Assembly (NCBI RefSeq): GCF_000759445.1
Contig: NZ_JRMB01000001.1
Location: 620,001 to 684,000, forward strand
DNA: 64,000 nt
Reading direction: 5' to 3'
DNA from: Pseudomonas lutea
Lineage (GTDB): Bacteria > Pseudomonadota > Gammaproteobacteria > Pseudomonadales > Pseudomonadaceae
Shown: positions 52,371 through 62,184 of the stretch, one piece after another
Position numbering within the stretch: the first letter of the stretch is position 1
Layout: each line of letters begins with the position of its first letter
The notes under the pieces: generated by a model
The model's input: only the letters and a program-made list of their open reading frames with translations
What the model was told of the DNA's origin: nothing
Databases searched by the model: none
Position numbers and translations under genes: made by a program

Positions 52371-55300
52371 GCGGGGCATACGCTGAACTGCACTGCCTGT
52401 CGAACTTCAGCTTTCAGCGGGGTGCGTCAAGTGCCAAAGAGCTGTTCGAGCGCGCCACCCTTCACGGTTATCAAGCGCTGGCGATCACCGATGAATGTAC
52501 CTTGGCCGGCATCGTCCGGGCCTGGCAGGCCGCAAAGGAGTGTGACCTGCCGCTGATCATCGGCAGCGAGATCACGGTCGAAAGCGGCCCGAAAATCGTA
52601 TTGCTGGTGGAGAATCTTGCGGGTTACCAGGCGCTTTGCCGCTTGATCACCCAAGGCCGCAGGCGCAGCAAAAAAGGTGAGTACCGGTTGCTGCACGAGG
52701 ACTTTCAGCAGCCAGTCGCGGGACTTTTGGCGCTTTGGTTGCCCGACCTGGATGAAACCGCTGCAACCCGGCGCGAGCAAGGCGAATGGCTGCGTGGGGT
52801 GTTCAAGCAAACCCTGTGGCTCGGCGTCGAGCTGCATTGCGGTCCGGACGACCGCCAGCGGTTGGACGCTTTGCTGGAACTGGCTAGAGCCCTGGCTATT
52901 CCGGCCGTCGCCAGTGGCGATGTACACATGCACGCCCGCGGTCGCCGGGCGTTGCAGGACACCATGAGCGCGGTCCGTCATCACACCACGGTGGCAGAAG
53001 CCGGGCATCGCTTGTTTGCCAATGGCGAGCGACATCTGCGACCGCTGCCGGTGCTGGATGGACTCTATCCAGCCAGCCTGTTGGCGGAAACTCTGAACAT
53101 TGCCCGGCGCTGCACCTTCGACCTCAGCGAGCTGCGCTACGAATACCCTCACGAATTGGTGCCGCCCGACCAGTCGCCCAGCAGCTGGCTAAGGCACTTG
53201 ACGGAGCAGGGTGCAATCAGGCGCTGGCCTCAGGGTGTGCCGGAAGTAGCTCGCAGCAACATCGAAAAAGAGCTGAAGGTCATCGCTGCCAAGCGCTACG
53301 AAAGTTACTTTTTGACGGTCCACGACATCGTCAGCTTTGCCCGCGAGCAACACATCCTCTGTCAGGGCCGTGGCTCGGCGGCCAACTCGACGGTGTGCTT
53401 TGCCCTGGGCATCACCGAGCTGGACCCTGCCAAAAGCAATCTGCTGTTCGAGCGTTTTATCTCCGAAGAGCGCGACGAGCCGCCAGACATCGACGTCGAT
53501 TTTGAGCACGAGCGACGCGAGGAAGTCCTGCAATACATCTTCCGTCGGTACGGTCGGGGCAGGGCGGCGCTGACGGCTGTCGCCAGCACTTACCACGGCG
53601 CAGGCGCGGTCCGGGACGTAGCCCGAGTGCTGGGCCTGCCGCCTGACCAGATCAACGCCCTGGCCGATTGTTTCAGCCGCTGGAGTGACAACCTGCCGCC
53701 TGCCGAACGCCTGCGCGAGTGTGGTTTCGAGCCCGACAGCCCGATCCTGCGAAGGGTCCTGACCTTGACCGGCGAGTTGATCGGTTTCCCCCGGCACCTG
53801 TCGCAGCACCCCGGGGGGTTCGTGATTTCCGAACACCCGCTGGAGACGCTGGTGCCGGTGGAAAACGCCGCCATGGCCGACCGTACGATCATTCAGTGGG
53901 ACAAGGACGACCTTGATCTGGTCGGCCTGCTCAAGGTCGATATCCTGGCACTGGGCATGCTCAGCGCGCTGCGTCGCACCTTCGATCTGGTCAGAGGCTA
54001 TCGCGGCTACGACCTGACCCTCGCGACCATCCCGGCGGAGGATAAACCGACCTACGACATGATTACCCGGGCCGATACCATCGGTGTGTTCCAGATCGAA
54101 TCACGTGCGCAGATGTCGATGCTGCCGCGCCTGAAGCCCAACACCTTTTATGACCTGGTGATCGAAGTGGCCATCGTGCGTCCGGGGCCGATTCAGGGCG
54201 GTATGGTCCATCCCTATCTGCGCCGCAAGAACGGTGAAGAGGAAGTCACCCATCCCTCCGATGAATTGAAGGCGGTGTTTGAGCGCACGTTGGGCGTGCC
54301 GCTGTTTCAGGAGCAGGTCATGCAGCTGGCCATCGTGGCCGCGGATTACTCGCCCGGCGAGGCCGATCAGCTGCGCCGTTCCATGGCGGCCTGGAAGCGT
54401 CATGGCGGCCTGGAGCCTCATCGTATACGCCTCAGCGAACGCATGAAGGAAAAGGGTTATACCGACGAATTCATCGTGCGCATTTTCGAGCAAATCAAAG
54501 GCTTCGGCAGCTACGGATTCCCGGAGTCCCACGCGGCCAGTTTTGCCCTTCTGACCTACGCCAGTTGCTGGCTTAAATGCCACGAGCCGGCAGCCTTCAC
54601 CTGCGCGTTGATCAACAGCTGGCCCATGGGTTTCTACAGCCCCGATCAGTTATTGCAGGACGCCCGCCGCCACCAGATCGACGTGCATCCGGTGGACGTG
54701 CGTTACAGCGACTGGGACTGTTCACTGGAACCCGTCGCCGGCCGCGGATACAACCAGAATCTGGCGATCCGCATGGGCATGCGCATGATTCGGGGCTTTC
54801 GCGAGGAAGACGCCAGGCGCATCGAAAAGGCGCGCAGCGTGCGGGATTTCAAGGACGTGACCGACTTGTGCATGCGGGCCGAACTGGACAACCGGGCGCG
54901 TGCTTCTCTGGCCGACTCGGGCGCGCTGCGCGGTCTGGTGGGGCACCGTCATCGGGCGCGCTGGGAAGTCGCCGGCGTGGAGATGCAACGGCCGCTGTTC
55001 GGCGACGACTGTTTCGGTGAAGAAGCCCAGGTTGCGTTGCCCTTGCCCAGTGTCGCCCAGGACCTGGTGGCGGACTACGAGACCCTGGGCACCACCCTCG
55101 GTCCGCACCCGTTGGCCCTGCTGCGCAACAAACTGGCTGCAAAACGCTTTCGCAGTTCCAAAGACCTGCTGAATGAGGAGCATGGCCGAAGCTTCAGCGT
55201 GGCCGGGCTTGTCGTTGGCCGTCAGCGGCCAGGCACGGCCAGTGGCGTGACCTTCGTGACCCTCGAAGACGAGCACGGGATGATCAACGTGGTGGTATGG

Positions 55301-55468
55301 CGCGACCTCGCCGAACGTCAGCGCAAAGTATTGGTGGGGTCACAGCTGATGCAGGTGTTCGGCAAGTTCGAATTCCAGAAGGGCGTCCGCCACGTCATTG
55401 CCCAGCGCCTGTTCGACCTGACCCCCATGCTCACCGGGCTGGACGTGCGCAGCCGCGATTTCAAATGA
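52367..55468 (+). CDS. dnaE2: Error-prone DNA polymerase III alpha-like subunit
   Basis: This 1033-residue C-family polymerase lacks the clamp- and tau-binding C-terminus of DnaE1, as expected for DnaE2/ImuC. The N-terminal PHP domain ([39 protein letters not shown]) is followed by the palm. The catalytic Asp pair is in [16 protein letters not shown], and [19 protein letters not shown] and [19 protein letters not shown] segments are present. An OB fold lies near the end ([19 protein letters not shown]). It is the last gene of the SOS-controlled operon and performs translesion synthesis with ImuA and ImuB. Confidence 0.95.
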   Translation: MSGAYAELHCLSNFSFQRGASSAKELFERATLHGYQALAITDECTLAGIVRAWQAAKECDLPLIIGSEITVESGPKIVLLVENLAGYQALCRLITQGRRRSKKGEYRLLHEDFQQPVAGLLALWLPDLDETAATRREQGEWLRGVFKQTLWLGVELHCGPDDRQRLDALLELARALAIPAVASGDVHMHARGRRALQDTMSAVRHHTTVAEAGHRLFANGERHLRPLPVLDGLYPASLLAETLNIARRCTFDLSELRYEYPHELVPPDQSPSSWLRHLTEQGAIRRWPQGVPEVARSNIEKELKVIAAKRYESYFLTVHDIVSFAREQHILCQGRGSAANSTVCFALGITELDPAKSNLLFERFISEERDEPPDIDVDFEHERREEVLQYIFRRYGRGRAALTAVASTYHGAGAVRDVARVLGLPPDQINALADCFSRWSDNLPPAERLRECGFEPDSPILRRVLTLTGELIGFPRHLSQHPGGFVISEHPLETLVPVENAAMADRTIIQWDKDDLDLVGLLKVDILALGMLSALRRTFDLVRGYRGYDLTLATIPAEDKPTYDMITRADTIGVFQIESRAQMSMLPRLKPNTFYDLVIEVAIVRPGPIQGGMVHPYLRRKNGEEEVTHPSDELKAVFERTLGVPLFQEQVMQLAIVAADYSPGEADQLRRSMAAWKRHGGLEPHRIRLSERMKEKGYTDEFIVRIFEQIKGFGSYGFPESHAASFALLTYASCWLKCHEPAAFTCALINSWPMGFYSPDQLLQDARRHQIDVHPVDVRYSDWDCSLEPVAGRGYNQNLAIRMGMRMIRGFREEDARRIEKARSVRDFKDVTDLCMRAELDNRARASLADSGALRGLVGHRHRARWEVAGVEMQRPLFGDDCFGEEAQVALPLPSVAQDLVADYETLGTTLGPHPLALLRNKLAAKRFRSSKDLLNEEHGRSFSVAGLVVGRQRPGTASGVTFVTLEDEHGMINVVVWRDLAERQRKVLVGSQLMQVFGKFEFQKGVRHVIAQRLFDLTPMLTGLDVRSRDFK

Positions 55469-55542
55469 ATCGCAGGGCTGAACAGAACCTGACAAACCAT
55501 TCCAGCTATAGGAGCCGGCTGACGCTGCACCGTTGCGCAAAC

Positions 55543-55845
55543 TGTAGGAACGCGCTTGCCCGCGAAATGGGCGACCGAGATTGCCGGTTCGCCAGCAAGC
55601 CGGCTCCTACAGGCCAGATGAGATTGCCTCGCCTGCAGGAGCGCGCTTGCCCGCGAAATGGGCGACCGAGACTGCCGGTTCGCCAGCAAGCCGGCTCCTA
55701 CAGGCCAGATGAGGCTGCTTCGCCTGCAGGAGCGCGCTTGCCCGCGAAATGGGCGACCGAGATTGCCGGTTCGCCAGCAAGCCGGCTCCTACAGGCCAGA
55801 TGAGGCTGCTTCGCCTGCAGGAGCGCGCTTGCCCGCGAAATGCTG
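55543..55845. repeat. 91-bp tandem array combining two REP families
   Basis: CGCGAAATGG recurs at 55561, 55652 and 55743, and its first bases at 55834, giving a period of exactly 91 bp. Each unit joins GCGCGCTTGCCCGCGAA (family 3) to TTCGCCAGCAAGCCGGCTCC (family 2). A half-site at 55507-55521 precedes the array. It fills the 380-bp gap between dnaE2 and the dehydrogenase stop, with no gene in it. Confidence 0.92.
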
Positions 55846-55848
55846 AGC

Positions 55849-56847
55849 TTAGATCTCCACCTTTACCGCCCGCCCGGTTTTGATGGATTCGATGGCGCAG
55901 TTGGCCAGGTGCAATGCACGTAAACCGTCACGCGCAGTGGTTGGCAGCGGCGCGTTGGCGCGCACTGCTTCAATGAACTGGTTCAGCTCGATGCGATAAG
56001 AATCGGCATAGCGCTCCAGGAAAAAGTTTTCCAGCGGATCGCGCACTTCGGTTTGGGTAGCGCTGTAGGTGCGCACGGTGCTCGGGCGATGGTTGTCGTT
56101 CAGGATCATGCCCTTGGCGCCGAACACCTCCAGTCGCTGGTCGTAGCCGTAGACGGCCTCGCGGCAGCAATTGATGTGGCACTGCTTGCCCGAGGCGGTG
56201 CGCAGCAAAACCATCACGCTGTCATAGTCGTCGATCTGTGCCAGCGCCGGCTCCACCAGCCGGCTGGCCATGGCAAAGACTTCGACCGGCTCTTCGCCGA
56301 GCAGGGTGCGCGCGGTGTCGAAGTCATGGATGGTCATGTCACGAAAGATCCCGCCGGAGTGGGTGAGGTATTCCACCGGCGCCAAGCCGGGGTCGCGGCT
56401 GGTGATCACCACCTGGCGCACCTCGCCAATGTCGCCGCGGGCAATGGCTTTGCGCAGCTGCAACGTGTCCGGGTCGAAGCGCCGATTGAAGCCCAGCATC
56501 ACCTTGCCGTTCAGGCGTTCGATATCCTCCACCGCTCGGGCCGCCTTGGCGAAGTCCAGGTCGATGGGCTTTTCGCACAGCACCGGCTTACCCAGTTTGA
56601 CGGCGCGCAGCATCAGGTCGATATGGGTATCGGTCGGCGTGCCGATCACCAGCGCATCGACGTCGTCGCGGGCGATTGCCTCGGCGCAATCGTAAGCAGC
56701 GGCGCAGCCCAGTTTGCTTGCAAGCGTGTCGACTCCTTCGCGCCAGGGATCGGCGATCACCGACAGGCGCACGTCCGGATTGGCCGCCACGTTGGCAGCA
56801 TGAATGTTGGCGATACGGCCTGCGCCGAGGACAGCAATGCGTAGCAT
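55849..56847 (-). CDS. Gfo/Idh/MocA oxidoreductase, inositol 2-dehydrogenase-like
   Basis: This 332-residue NAD-dependent sugar or polyol dehydrogenase opens with the Rossmann loop RIAVLGAGRIANIHAANV. It has the catalytic Lys in LCEKPIDLD, then MLGFNRRFDP, and the Asp/His pair in SGGIFRDMTIHDFD. GFNRRFDP with GGIFRDMTIHDFD is what I know from myo-inositol dehydrogenases (IolG), so that substrate is favoured. ATG at 56847 has AGGAG 9 nt upstream; the first ATG at 56856 is too close to it. The LacI-type regulator gene lies 60 bp upstream on the same strand. Confidence 0.85.
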   Translation of the reverse strand: MLRIAVLGAGRIANIHAANVAANPDVRLSVIADPWREGVDTLASKLGCAAAYDCAEAIARDDVDALVIGTPTDTHIDLMLRAVKLGKPVLCEKPIDLDFAKAARAVEDIERLNGKVMLGFNRRFDPDTLQLRKAIARGDIGEVRQVVITSRDPGLAPVEYLTHSGGIFRDMTIHDFDTARTLLGEEPVEVFAMASRLVEPALAQIDDYDSVMVLLRTASGKQCHINCCREAVYGYDQRLEVFGAKGMILNDNHRPSTVRTYSATQTEVRDPLENFFLERYADSYRIELNQFIEAVRANAPLPTTARDGLRALHLANCAIESIKTGRAVKVEI

Positions 56848-56907
56848 GAGGTGCATCTCCTGGAATTGTTGTTATGAAATTTCGGCGGAACGGTGAGGCG
56901 GCACATC

Positions 56908-57933
56908 TTAGTGATTCAGATTGAACGGCGTGACCACCTGAACGTGGGAAACCGGAATGGGCACTGCTTTCCACAAACGGTGAAACTGCAGAATGTGCAG
57001 GAACGCATTGCGGGCATCGGCTTGCAGGTTGTGATCAATGATCGCGGCAATCTTTTCCTGCGCCAGCAGTTCGCGGTTTTCCGCGTCGAGGTCGTGGCCG
57101 ATAAGCACATCGAGAGGACGCTGAAGGGCCGCGAATGCCTCGACAATGGCGCGGTTACCGCCACCGACGCTGTAGATCGCCTTGATCGACGGATTGTCCT
57201 GCAGTGCGCGGGTGACTTTTTCCAGGGTCGGCTCATGCACCCCGAACCCGCCGGTGATGTCCACGACCCGCAGATGCGGTGCGCGGCTGCGCAGCCAGGT
57301 GCGGAAACCCATTTCGCGCTCTTCCTCGCCGCGAAACAGCTCACTGCTGATGACCACCGCAACGTCCTGCGCCGTGTCGTCGAGCCAGCGGGCCATCAGA
57401 TAGGCCGCGGTTTGCCCGGCCGTGCGGTTGTCCATGCCGATGTAACCAATGCGCTCACTCTGGGGCAGATCGGAAACAAACGTCACCACTGGCACACCTG
57501 CGGCCATGGCCTGGTTGACGGCTTCGTTGATGGGCAATTCATCTGCGGCCTTGACGATCAGGCCCTGACTGCCTTTGCCCACGCAGCGCAGGATCAACTC
57601 GTGCATCTGCTGCGAGTCAATGTCTTCGTAAAGATGAAATCTGGGGAAAACCCGGAATGGGGCGAGGCTGCCCAGCTGTGCGTGGATGGCCTTCTGGACT
57701 GCATCGCTAAAGCGTTTGGGCGTGTGCAGGATGATGTCGATATGGAAGGTGCGCCCCACCGCAGGGCCAGACTTTTCCTGAGCTTCGAGCTCTTCGAGCG
57801 CCTGGTGAATACGCCGGTGGGTCTGGTAATGCACGCTGCCGCGCTCATGCAGCACGCGATCGACCGTGGCCTTGCTCACGCCGGCCTGAGTGGCGATCTG
57901 TTTGATGGAAAAACGTCTGGCGCGGTCGAGCAT
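56908..57933 (-). CDS. LacI-family regulator
   Basis: This 341-residue repressor or activator has an N-terminal helix-turn-helix (SIKQIATQAGVSKATVDRVLHERG) and a sugar-binding domain (IGYIGMDNRTAGQTAAYLM, VYSVGGGNRAIVEA-like region, DVLIGHDLDAENRELL). It lies upstream of the inositol-dehydrogenase-like gene and may be co-transcribed with it. Near-palindromes GAAATTAAATTC (58036-58047) and GAAATTTC (56876-56883) lie before each gene and might be sites, but this is weak. Inositol as effector is inferred only from the neighbour. Confidence 0.85.
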   Translation of the reverse strand: MLDRARRFSIKQIATQAGVSKATVDRVLHERGSVHYQTHRRIHQALEELEAQEKSGPAVGRTFHIDIILHTPKRFSDAVQKAIHAQLGSLAPFRVFPRFHLYEDIDSQQMHELILRCVGKGSQGLIVKAADELPINEAVNQAMAAGVPVVTFVSDLPQSERIGYIGMDNRTAGQTAAYLMARWLDDTAQDVAVVISSELFRGEEEREMGFRTWLRSRAPHLRVVDITGGFGVHEPTLEKVTRALQDNPSIKAIYSVGGGNRAIVEAFAALQRPLDVLIGHDLDAENRELLAQEKIAAIIDHNLQADARNAFLHILQFHRLWKAVPIPVSHVQVVTPFNLNH

Positions 57934-58157
57934 GTGAATCCCCTTGAGCCTCTGGGTGAGGTCTTGTTGAGGTCGATTCGGGGCCTGTATGAGGCTGGCG
58001 CAATGCTAGTCGCTGTTCTATCGGATGTAAATATGGAAATTAAATTCTAAATAGCCGAGTCGTATGACGGGTGTTTTGGTTCCTTGCCATGGCTGGCACG
58101 GCCTGTGCTGCGGGTTCACGCTGAGGTGTGTGATCAACATTCGAATCAGGAGCAAGC

Positions 58158-59009
58158 ATGTACAAAGACTATCCCGCTGCTTACCAGGTCAGCAAAGGCG
58201 CCGCTTTGCAGGTCGATACGGCGTTTTACCAGCGCATTCGCGAATCACGGGAGCAGCGCACGCTGGTCGAACAGTTTGAGGTGCCGATTCGCACCGGGCG
58301 CGCGTGGAAGGTCAACGCCGGCCAAGTGTTCCGCGTGACCACGCCAGCGGGTCCGCAGGTTGGCGACTTCAATGTCTGGAATGCCCACGACCCCCGAGAG
58401 CGTATGTGGGCCGCACGCACCCGGCAACTGCAGGGCGCTCATGTCACGGTCAATGACCGGCTGTGGTCGAACCTGCCGTTCCTGCGCCCCATGGTCACGA
58501 TCACCGACGACAGCCTCGCCAGCTACGGCATCGATGAACACGGCGGACGCTTGCATGACCTGCTCGGCACGCGATGCGACCCCTACGTCAACAAGATGCT
58601 GACCGGCGAGGACTTCCATCACCATTGCCATTCAAACCTCACCCGCGCCGTGCTGCCCCACGGCCTGACCGAGTTCGATGTGCACGACGTGCTGAACATC
58701 TTCCAGTGCACCGGCCTGAATCACGACGACATGTATTTCATGAAGGCATGCCCGGCCAAACAAGGGGATTATCTGGAGTTCTTCGCCGAGATCGACCTGC
58801 TGTGCGCATTGTCCACCTGCCCGGGCGGCGACCTTTCCCTGCCGATGTGGGGCCCGGACGCGCAGGATCCGCTGAGTGTGTGCCGCCCGTTGGGGGTCGA
58901 AATTTATGATGTCGACGCCCAGTTGCTGCAGGGCTGGGAACCGCCCAAACGCGCCGCCTACAACGGCCTGCACGGGCTGAAAATCGACAAGGCGCCGTGG
59001 GAGCAGTAG
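58158..59009 (+). CDS. DUF1989 urea carboxylase-associated family protein
   Basis: This is a 283-residue DUF1989 protein. GQVFRVTTPAGPQVGDFNVW and the Cys/His-rich LLGTRCDPYVNKMLTG with EDFHHHCHSNL, plus HDDMYFMKACPAKQGDYLEF and STCPGGDLS, match the family. These residues suggest a metal-bound site. Some members are carboxyguanidine deiminases linked to guanidine breakdown. No urea carboxylase or guanidine transporter is nearby, so that role is uncertain here. It diverges from the LacI gene with 225 bp between. Confidence 0.8.
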   Translation: MYKDYPAAYQVSKGAALQVDTAFYQRIRESREQRTLVEQFEVPIRTGRAWKVNAGQVFRVTTPAGPQVGDFNVWNAHDPRERMWAARTRQLQGAHVTVNDRLWSNLPFLRPMVTITDDSLASYGIDEHGGRLHDLLGTRCDPYVNKMLTGEDFHHHCHSNLTRAVLPHGLTEFDVHDVLNIFQCTGLNHDDMYFMKACPAKQGDYLEFFAEIDLLCALSTCPGGDLSLPMWGPDAQDPLSVCRPLGVEIYDVDAQLLQGWEPPKRAAYNGLHGLKIDKAPWEQ

Positions 59010-59117
59010 CGCTGACTGTCGGGGCTGATGGGCTGTCAGGCGCCACGCATCAATTCTCAGCGCCAACCATCAGTCTTCAGCGTTGACCATCAGCCATTAG
59101 CGCCACGGGCATCAGCG

Positions 59118-59519
59118 TCACGCATCGCGTAGCAGGTCATGGGCGTTGAGCAGGCGCCAGGCGATGTCAGGCTGCTTTTCCAGCCCGCGGCGAATGGCTG
59201 CGGGAATGGCCGCCCGGGTTTTGCGACACATGCCGGGCAGCTCGGCAATCTCGATGAGCATGCCGCGCATGCTGCGCACTTCATTGAAGCCGGGGGCGAT
59301 GTCGAGGCGGATGCCAAGCTGCTCGTACATCCGCCGTTGCAGGTGCTGCAGATCTTCCAGGGTGGTGATGTTCTCCAGCCGCTCGATCAGGCGCTTTTCT
59401 TCCTGGCGGGTGAGGCAAAGGATCCGCAGGTCAGCCCCGTCAAGCGCCAACAGCCGGTCGCGGTCGCATTTACAGGCGCCGGGCGGGCAAGGGGAGCGGA
59501 TCGGCAATGGGGCAGTCAT
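59118..59519 (-). CDS. Hypothetical protein with N-terminal Cys cluster
   Basis: This 133-residue protein matches no family I recognise. Near the N-terminus is CPPGACKCDRDRLL (Cys11, Cys16, Cys18), which could bind a metal. The rest is mostly helical and charged (QEEKRLIERLENITTLEDLQ, LQRRMYEQLG), with a further Cys in LPGMCRKTRA. No signal peptide or membrane segment is present. It lies 108 bp from the DUF1989 gene stop, convergent with it. The coding potential looks real: one long frame with normal composition. Confidence 0.6.
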   Translation of the reverse strand: MTAPLPIRSPCPPGACKCDRDRLLALDGADLRILCLTRQEEKRLIERLENITTLEDLQHLQRRMYEQLGIRLDIAPGFNEVRSMRGMLIEIAELPGMCRKTRAAIPAAIRRGLEKQPDIAWRLLNAHDLLRDA

Positions 59520-59625
59520 GGGTTCCGATCATAACCACGGGCTCACGGGATTTACAGCGCTCAGTCGTGTCGGGGAGACGCCGGCGAAGCTGCAGATGTG
59601 GTCAGGCCAGATTGGCGAATATGTA

Positions 59626-59640
59626 ATTGGTCTTGCCAAT
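59626..59640. promoter_or_regulatory. Possible GntR/FadR-type operator before the hexuronate genes
   Basis: ATTGG-TCTTG-CCAAT contains TGG-N5-CCA, the pattern bound by FadR-subfamily regulators such as UxuR/ExuR. It lies 167 bp upstream of the dehydrogenase start and could be a target of the GntR protein at 62185. Confidence 0.45.
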
Positions 59641-59806
59641 ACCGAGGCGCCTGTGTAGTTTTTTCCCACGGCCCCGGAGCTGCCACCCCGGCATGAATCC
59701 GCGCCTCCAGAATCCGTCCATCACCTTAACAACAACAAGATCACTGCCCTGCGTCAGCGGCTTTGGCCCTCTCAAAGCACCGGCGTGCCTGGTCTGGAGA
59801 ATGAAG

Positions 59807-60817
59807 ATGCTCACCGTCGTCTGCGAAAAACCCGGTTCATTGCTGGCCCTTGATCGTCCGAAACCCGAACGCGCTCCTGGCGAAACGCTGGTCCGCATCA
59901 AACGCGTCGGCGTCTGCGGCACTGACTTGCACATTTTCAACGGCAACCAGCCGTTCCTCGAATACCCTCGGGTGATGGGGCACGAGTTTTCCGGCATCGT
60001 CGAGCAAAGCGAGGCGGGCAGCGGGCTGGAACCCGGCGACGTGGTGTACGTCATGCCTTATCTTTCATGTGGCGACTGCATCGCTTGTCGCCAGGGCAAA
60101 ACCAACTGTTGCGTACGCATTCAAGTGCTCGGTGTTCATCGCGACGGCGCGTTCACCGAGTATCTGAGCCTTCCTCACGGGTTCGTGCTCAAAGCCGAAG
60201 GGGTGACGCTGGATCAGGCTGCCATGATCGAATTCCTGTCGATTGGTGCCCATGCGGTGCGCCGCTCCGACGTACAGCCAGGCCAGCGCGCGCTGGTGGT
60301 CGGCACCGGTCCGATCGGCATGGCCGTTGCTATCTTCTCAAGCCTGCGCGGTGCGAAAGTCACCGTCCTCGACACTCGTGAAGATCGACTGGCGTTCTGC
60401 AAACAAAATCTGCAAATCGACTCTGCCGTGCTGATTGGCGAGGACGACAAGCAGCAGCTCGATCAGCTCACCCAAGGCGAGTTTTTCGACGTGGTGTACG
60501 ACGCCACCGGCAATGCCAAGGCCATGGAGCGCGGTTTCGAGTTCATCGCCCACGGCGGTAAATACGTGCTGGTCTCGATCGTGCGCGACACCATCAGCTT
60601 TTCCGATCCCGAATTTCACAAGCGCGAAGCGACGTTGATGGGCAGCCGCAACGCCACCGTCGAGGATTTTCGCTACGTCGAACAATGCCTGCGCGACGGC
60701 TTGATACCGGACGCTGCTCTCAACACCCACCGCATGACCCTGAGCGAAGTCACCGAGCGCTTCACGTCCTTGCTCGACCCCGCTCAGCGCGTGGTCAAAG
60801 CCATCGTCGAATGCTAG
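59807..60817 (+). CDS. Zinc-type alcohol dehydrogenase, RspB/L-galactonate dehydrogenase-like
   Basis: This 336-residue medium-chain dehydrogenase has both zinc sites. Catalytic ligands are Cys in VGVCGTDLH and His-Glu in MGHEFSG; the structural cysteines are in LSCGDCIACRQGKTNCC. The cofactor loop is RALVVGTGPIGMAVA. ATG at 59807 has GGAG 7 nt upstream; an ATG at 59801 is possible but too close. It leads a two-gene operon with a mannonate/tagaturonate reductase-like gene 11 nt downstream. A sugar-acid substrate such as a galactonate or related aldonate is likely by context. Confidence 0.87.
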   Translation: MLTVVCEKPGSLLALDRPKPERAPGETLVRIKRVGVCGTDLHIFNGNQPFLEYPRVMGHEFSGIVEQSEAGSGLEPGDVVYVMPYLSCGDCIACRQGKTNCCVRIQVLGVHRDGAFTEYLSLPHGFVLKAEGVTLDQAAMIEFLSIGAHAVRRSDVQPGQRALVVGTGPIGMAVAIFSSLRGAKVTVLDTREDRLAFCKQNLQIDSAVLIGEDDKQQLDQLTQGEFFDVVYDATGNAKAMERGFEFIAHGGKYVLVSIVRDTISFSDPEFHKREATLMGSRNATVEDFRYVEQCLRDGLIPDAALNTHRMTLSEVTERFTSLLDPAQRVVKAIVEC

Positions 60818-60828
60818 GAGGAGGGTGC

Positions 60829-61959
60829 ATGCAGGCAAGCTCGTTCACGCCAATTCTGCAATTTGGCACCAGCCGCTTTCTTCAGGCTCATGCCGATTTG
60901 TTCATCTCTCAGGCTCTGGAGAAAGGCGAAGCCTTGGGACAGGTCACTGTGGTGCAAACCACCGACAGTGCTGACAGCGCTCGGCGCGTGCAGGCGCTGG
61001 CTTGCGGGGCGGGCTATCCGGTGCGCATTCAGGGCGCAGAAAACGGCCGCAGTGTCGACGAAGAGTATTGGTCCACGGCCATTGCCGGTGCGCTGCATGC
61101 CGGGCCTGACTGGCCACTGATTCGTCAGGCGATTCGCTATGACGTGCAGGTGGTGATCTCCAATACCGGTGACAAGGGCTATGTGCTGGACACTGCGGAT
61201 ACGCCGGCATGCCTGGCCGCCGATGCGCCGACGCCGCGCAGTTTTCCGGCCAAATTGCTGGTGCTGCTCCACGACCGCTGGCTGGCGAACCCCGCTGCAC
61301 CGCTGTCGCTGTTTCCCTGCGAACTGGTGTCGCGCAATGGTGACGTGTTGCGCGATCTGATCATGGGACTGGCGGTGCAGTGGGATCTGGCCCCGGGCTT
61401 CGCTGACTACCTGCGCGATACCTGTCGCTGGGCGAATTCTCTGGTCGACCGGATCGTTTCGCAGCCCATCGAACCGGTCGGCGCCATCGCCGAGCCCTAT
61501 GCGATCTGGGCCATTGAACGGCAGGCCGGACTGGTGCTGCCTTGCACGCATCCGTGCATGGTGGTGACCGATCAGCTTGAGCAGTACGAGCAATTCAAAC
61601 TGTTCATGCTTAACCTGGGCCACACCTGGCTGGCCGAGCGGTGGCTACAGGGGCGGCGCGCGCCGGACGAAACGGTGTTCGAGGCAATGAGCGATCCGCA
61701 GCTGCGCGAGAGTCTGGAACAGCTCTGGGAGCGTGAAGTACTGCCGGTGTTCGCTGCCAAGGGGCAACTTGCCCAGGCGCATGAATATCTGGCGAGCGTC
61801 CGCGACCGCTTTCTCAATCCGTTTCTGCAGCATCGTATCGCTGACATCGCCCAGAACCACGACGAGAAAAAACGCCGCAGGTTCTTGCCGGTGGTGGAGA
61901 TGGGGCGGGGGATTGCGGGTCTGGAACAGCCGCTGCTCAAGGGGGCGTTGGCCGCTTGA
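60829..61959 (+). CDS. Mannitol dehydrogenase-family reductase (UxaB/UxuB-like)
   Basis: This is a 376-residue long-chain polyol dehydrogenase expected to reduce tagaturonate or fructuronate with NADH. The N-terminal ILQFGTSRFLQAHADLFISQ, the cofactor part VVQTTDSADSARRV, SLFPCELVSRNGDVLR and the Lys-containing NLGHTWLAERWL fit the family. It is shorter than E. coli UxaB (about 480), so the C-terminal domain is reduced. ATG at 60829 follows a strong AGGAGG. With the partial uxuA gene and the GntR regulator nearby, a hexuronate pathway is the best reading. Confidence 0.83.
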   Translation: MQASSFTPILQFGTSRFLQAHADLFISQALEKGEALGQVTVVQTTDSADSARRVQALACGAGYPVRIQGAENGRSVDEEYWSTAIAGALHAGPDWPLIRQAIRYDVQVVISNTGDKGYVLDTADTPACLAADAPTPRSFPAKLLVLLHDRWLANPAAPLSLFPCELVSRNGDVLRDLIMGLAVQWDLAPGFADYLRDTCRWANSLVDRIVSQPIEPVGAIAEPYAIWAIERQAGLVLPCTHPCMVVTDQLEQYEQFKLFMLNLGHTWLAERWLQGRRAPDETVFEAMSDPQLRESLEQLWEREVLPVFAAKGQLAQAHEYLASVRDRFLNPFLQHRIADIAQNHDEKKRRRFLPVVEMGRGIAGLEQPLLKGALAA

Positions 61960-61988
61960 TTCCCACCCGACACACCGCGCCGTAAACA

Positions 61989-62082
61989 GTGGGACCGGCT
62001 TCAGCCGGGAAGGCGTCTGTGGCTACAATCCAAAATTGAGGGTCAAGATTACCGTCGTCTTCCCGGCTGAAGCCGGTCCCAC
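61989..62082. repeat. REPIN, GTGGGACCGGCTTCAGCCGG family
   Basis: Inverted arms at 61989-62012 and 62059-62082 with a loop of about 46 bp, located between the reductase and the GntR gene. Confidence 0.9.
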
Positions 62083-62127
62083 CAAAGCACTGCGTGCGTC
62101 CAGTGATGATTCACGCCATAGCCACGC

Positions 62128-62150
62128 CACAGGGCATTCCAATGCCTGTG
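62128..62150. promoter_or_regulatory. Dyad upstream of the GntR gene
   Basis: GGCATT-CC-AATGCC is a perfect inverted repeat. It extends to CACAG on the left and CTGTG on the right with one unpaired base. It ends 34 bp before the GntR start, a good place for an autoregulatory operator. Confidence 0.55.
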
Positions 62151-62184
62151 ATATTCTCCGGCGCATTCTGACGGAACGTGATTG

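Noticed and set aside
55658..55846. Short ORF in the 91-bp array
   Set aside because: It reads through tandem REP units and repeats the same peptide; no ribosome site.
59036..59110. Short CATCAG/TCAGCG repeats between the DUF1989 gene and the hypothetical gene
   Set aside because: They are imperfect and short, with no clear period; probably chance or old slippage.
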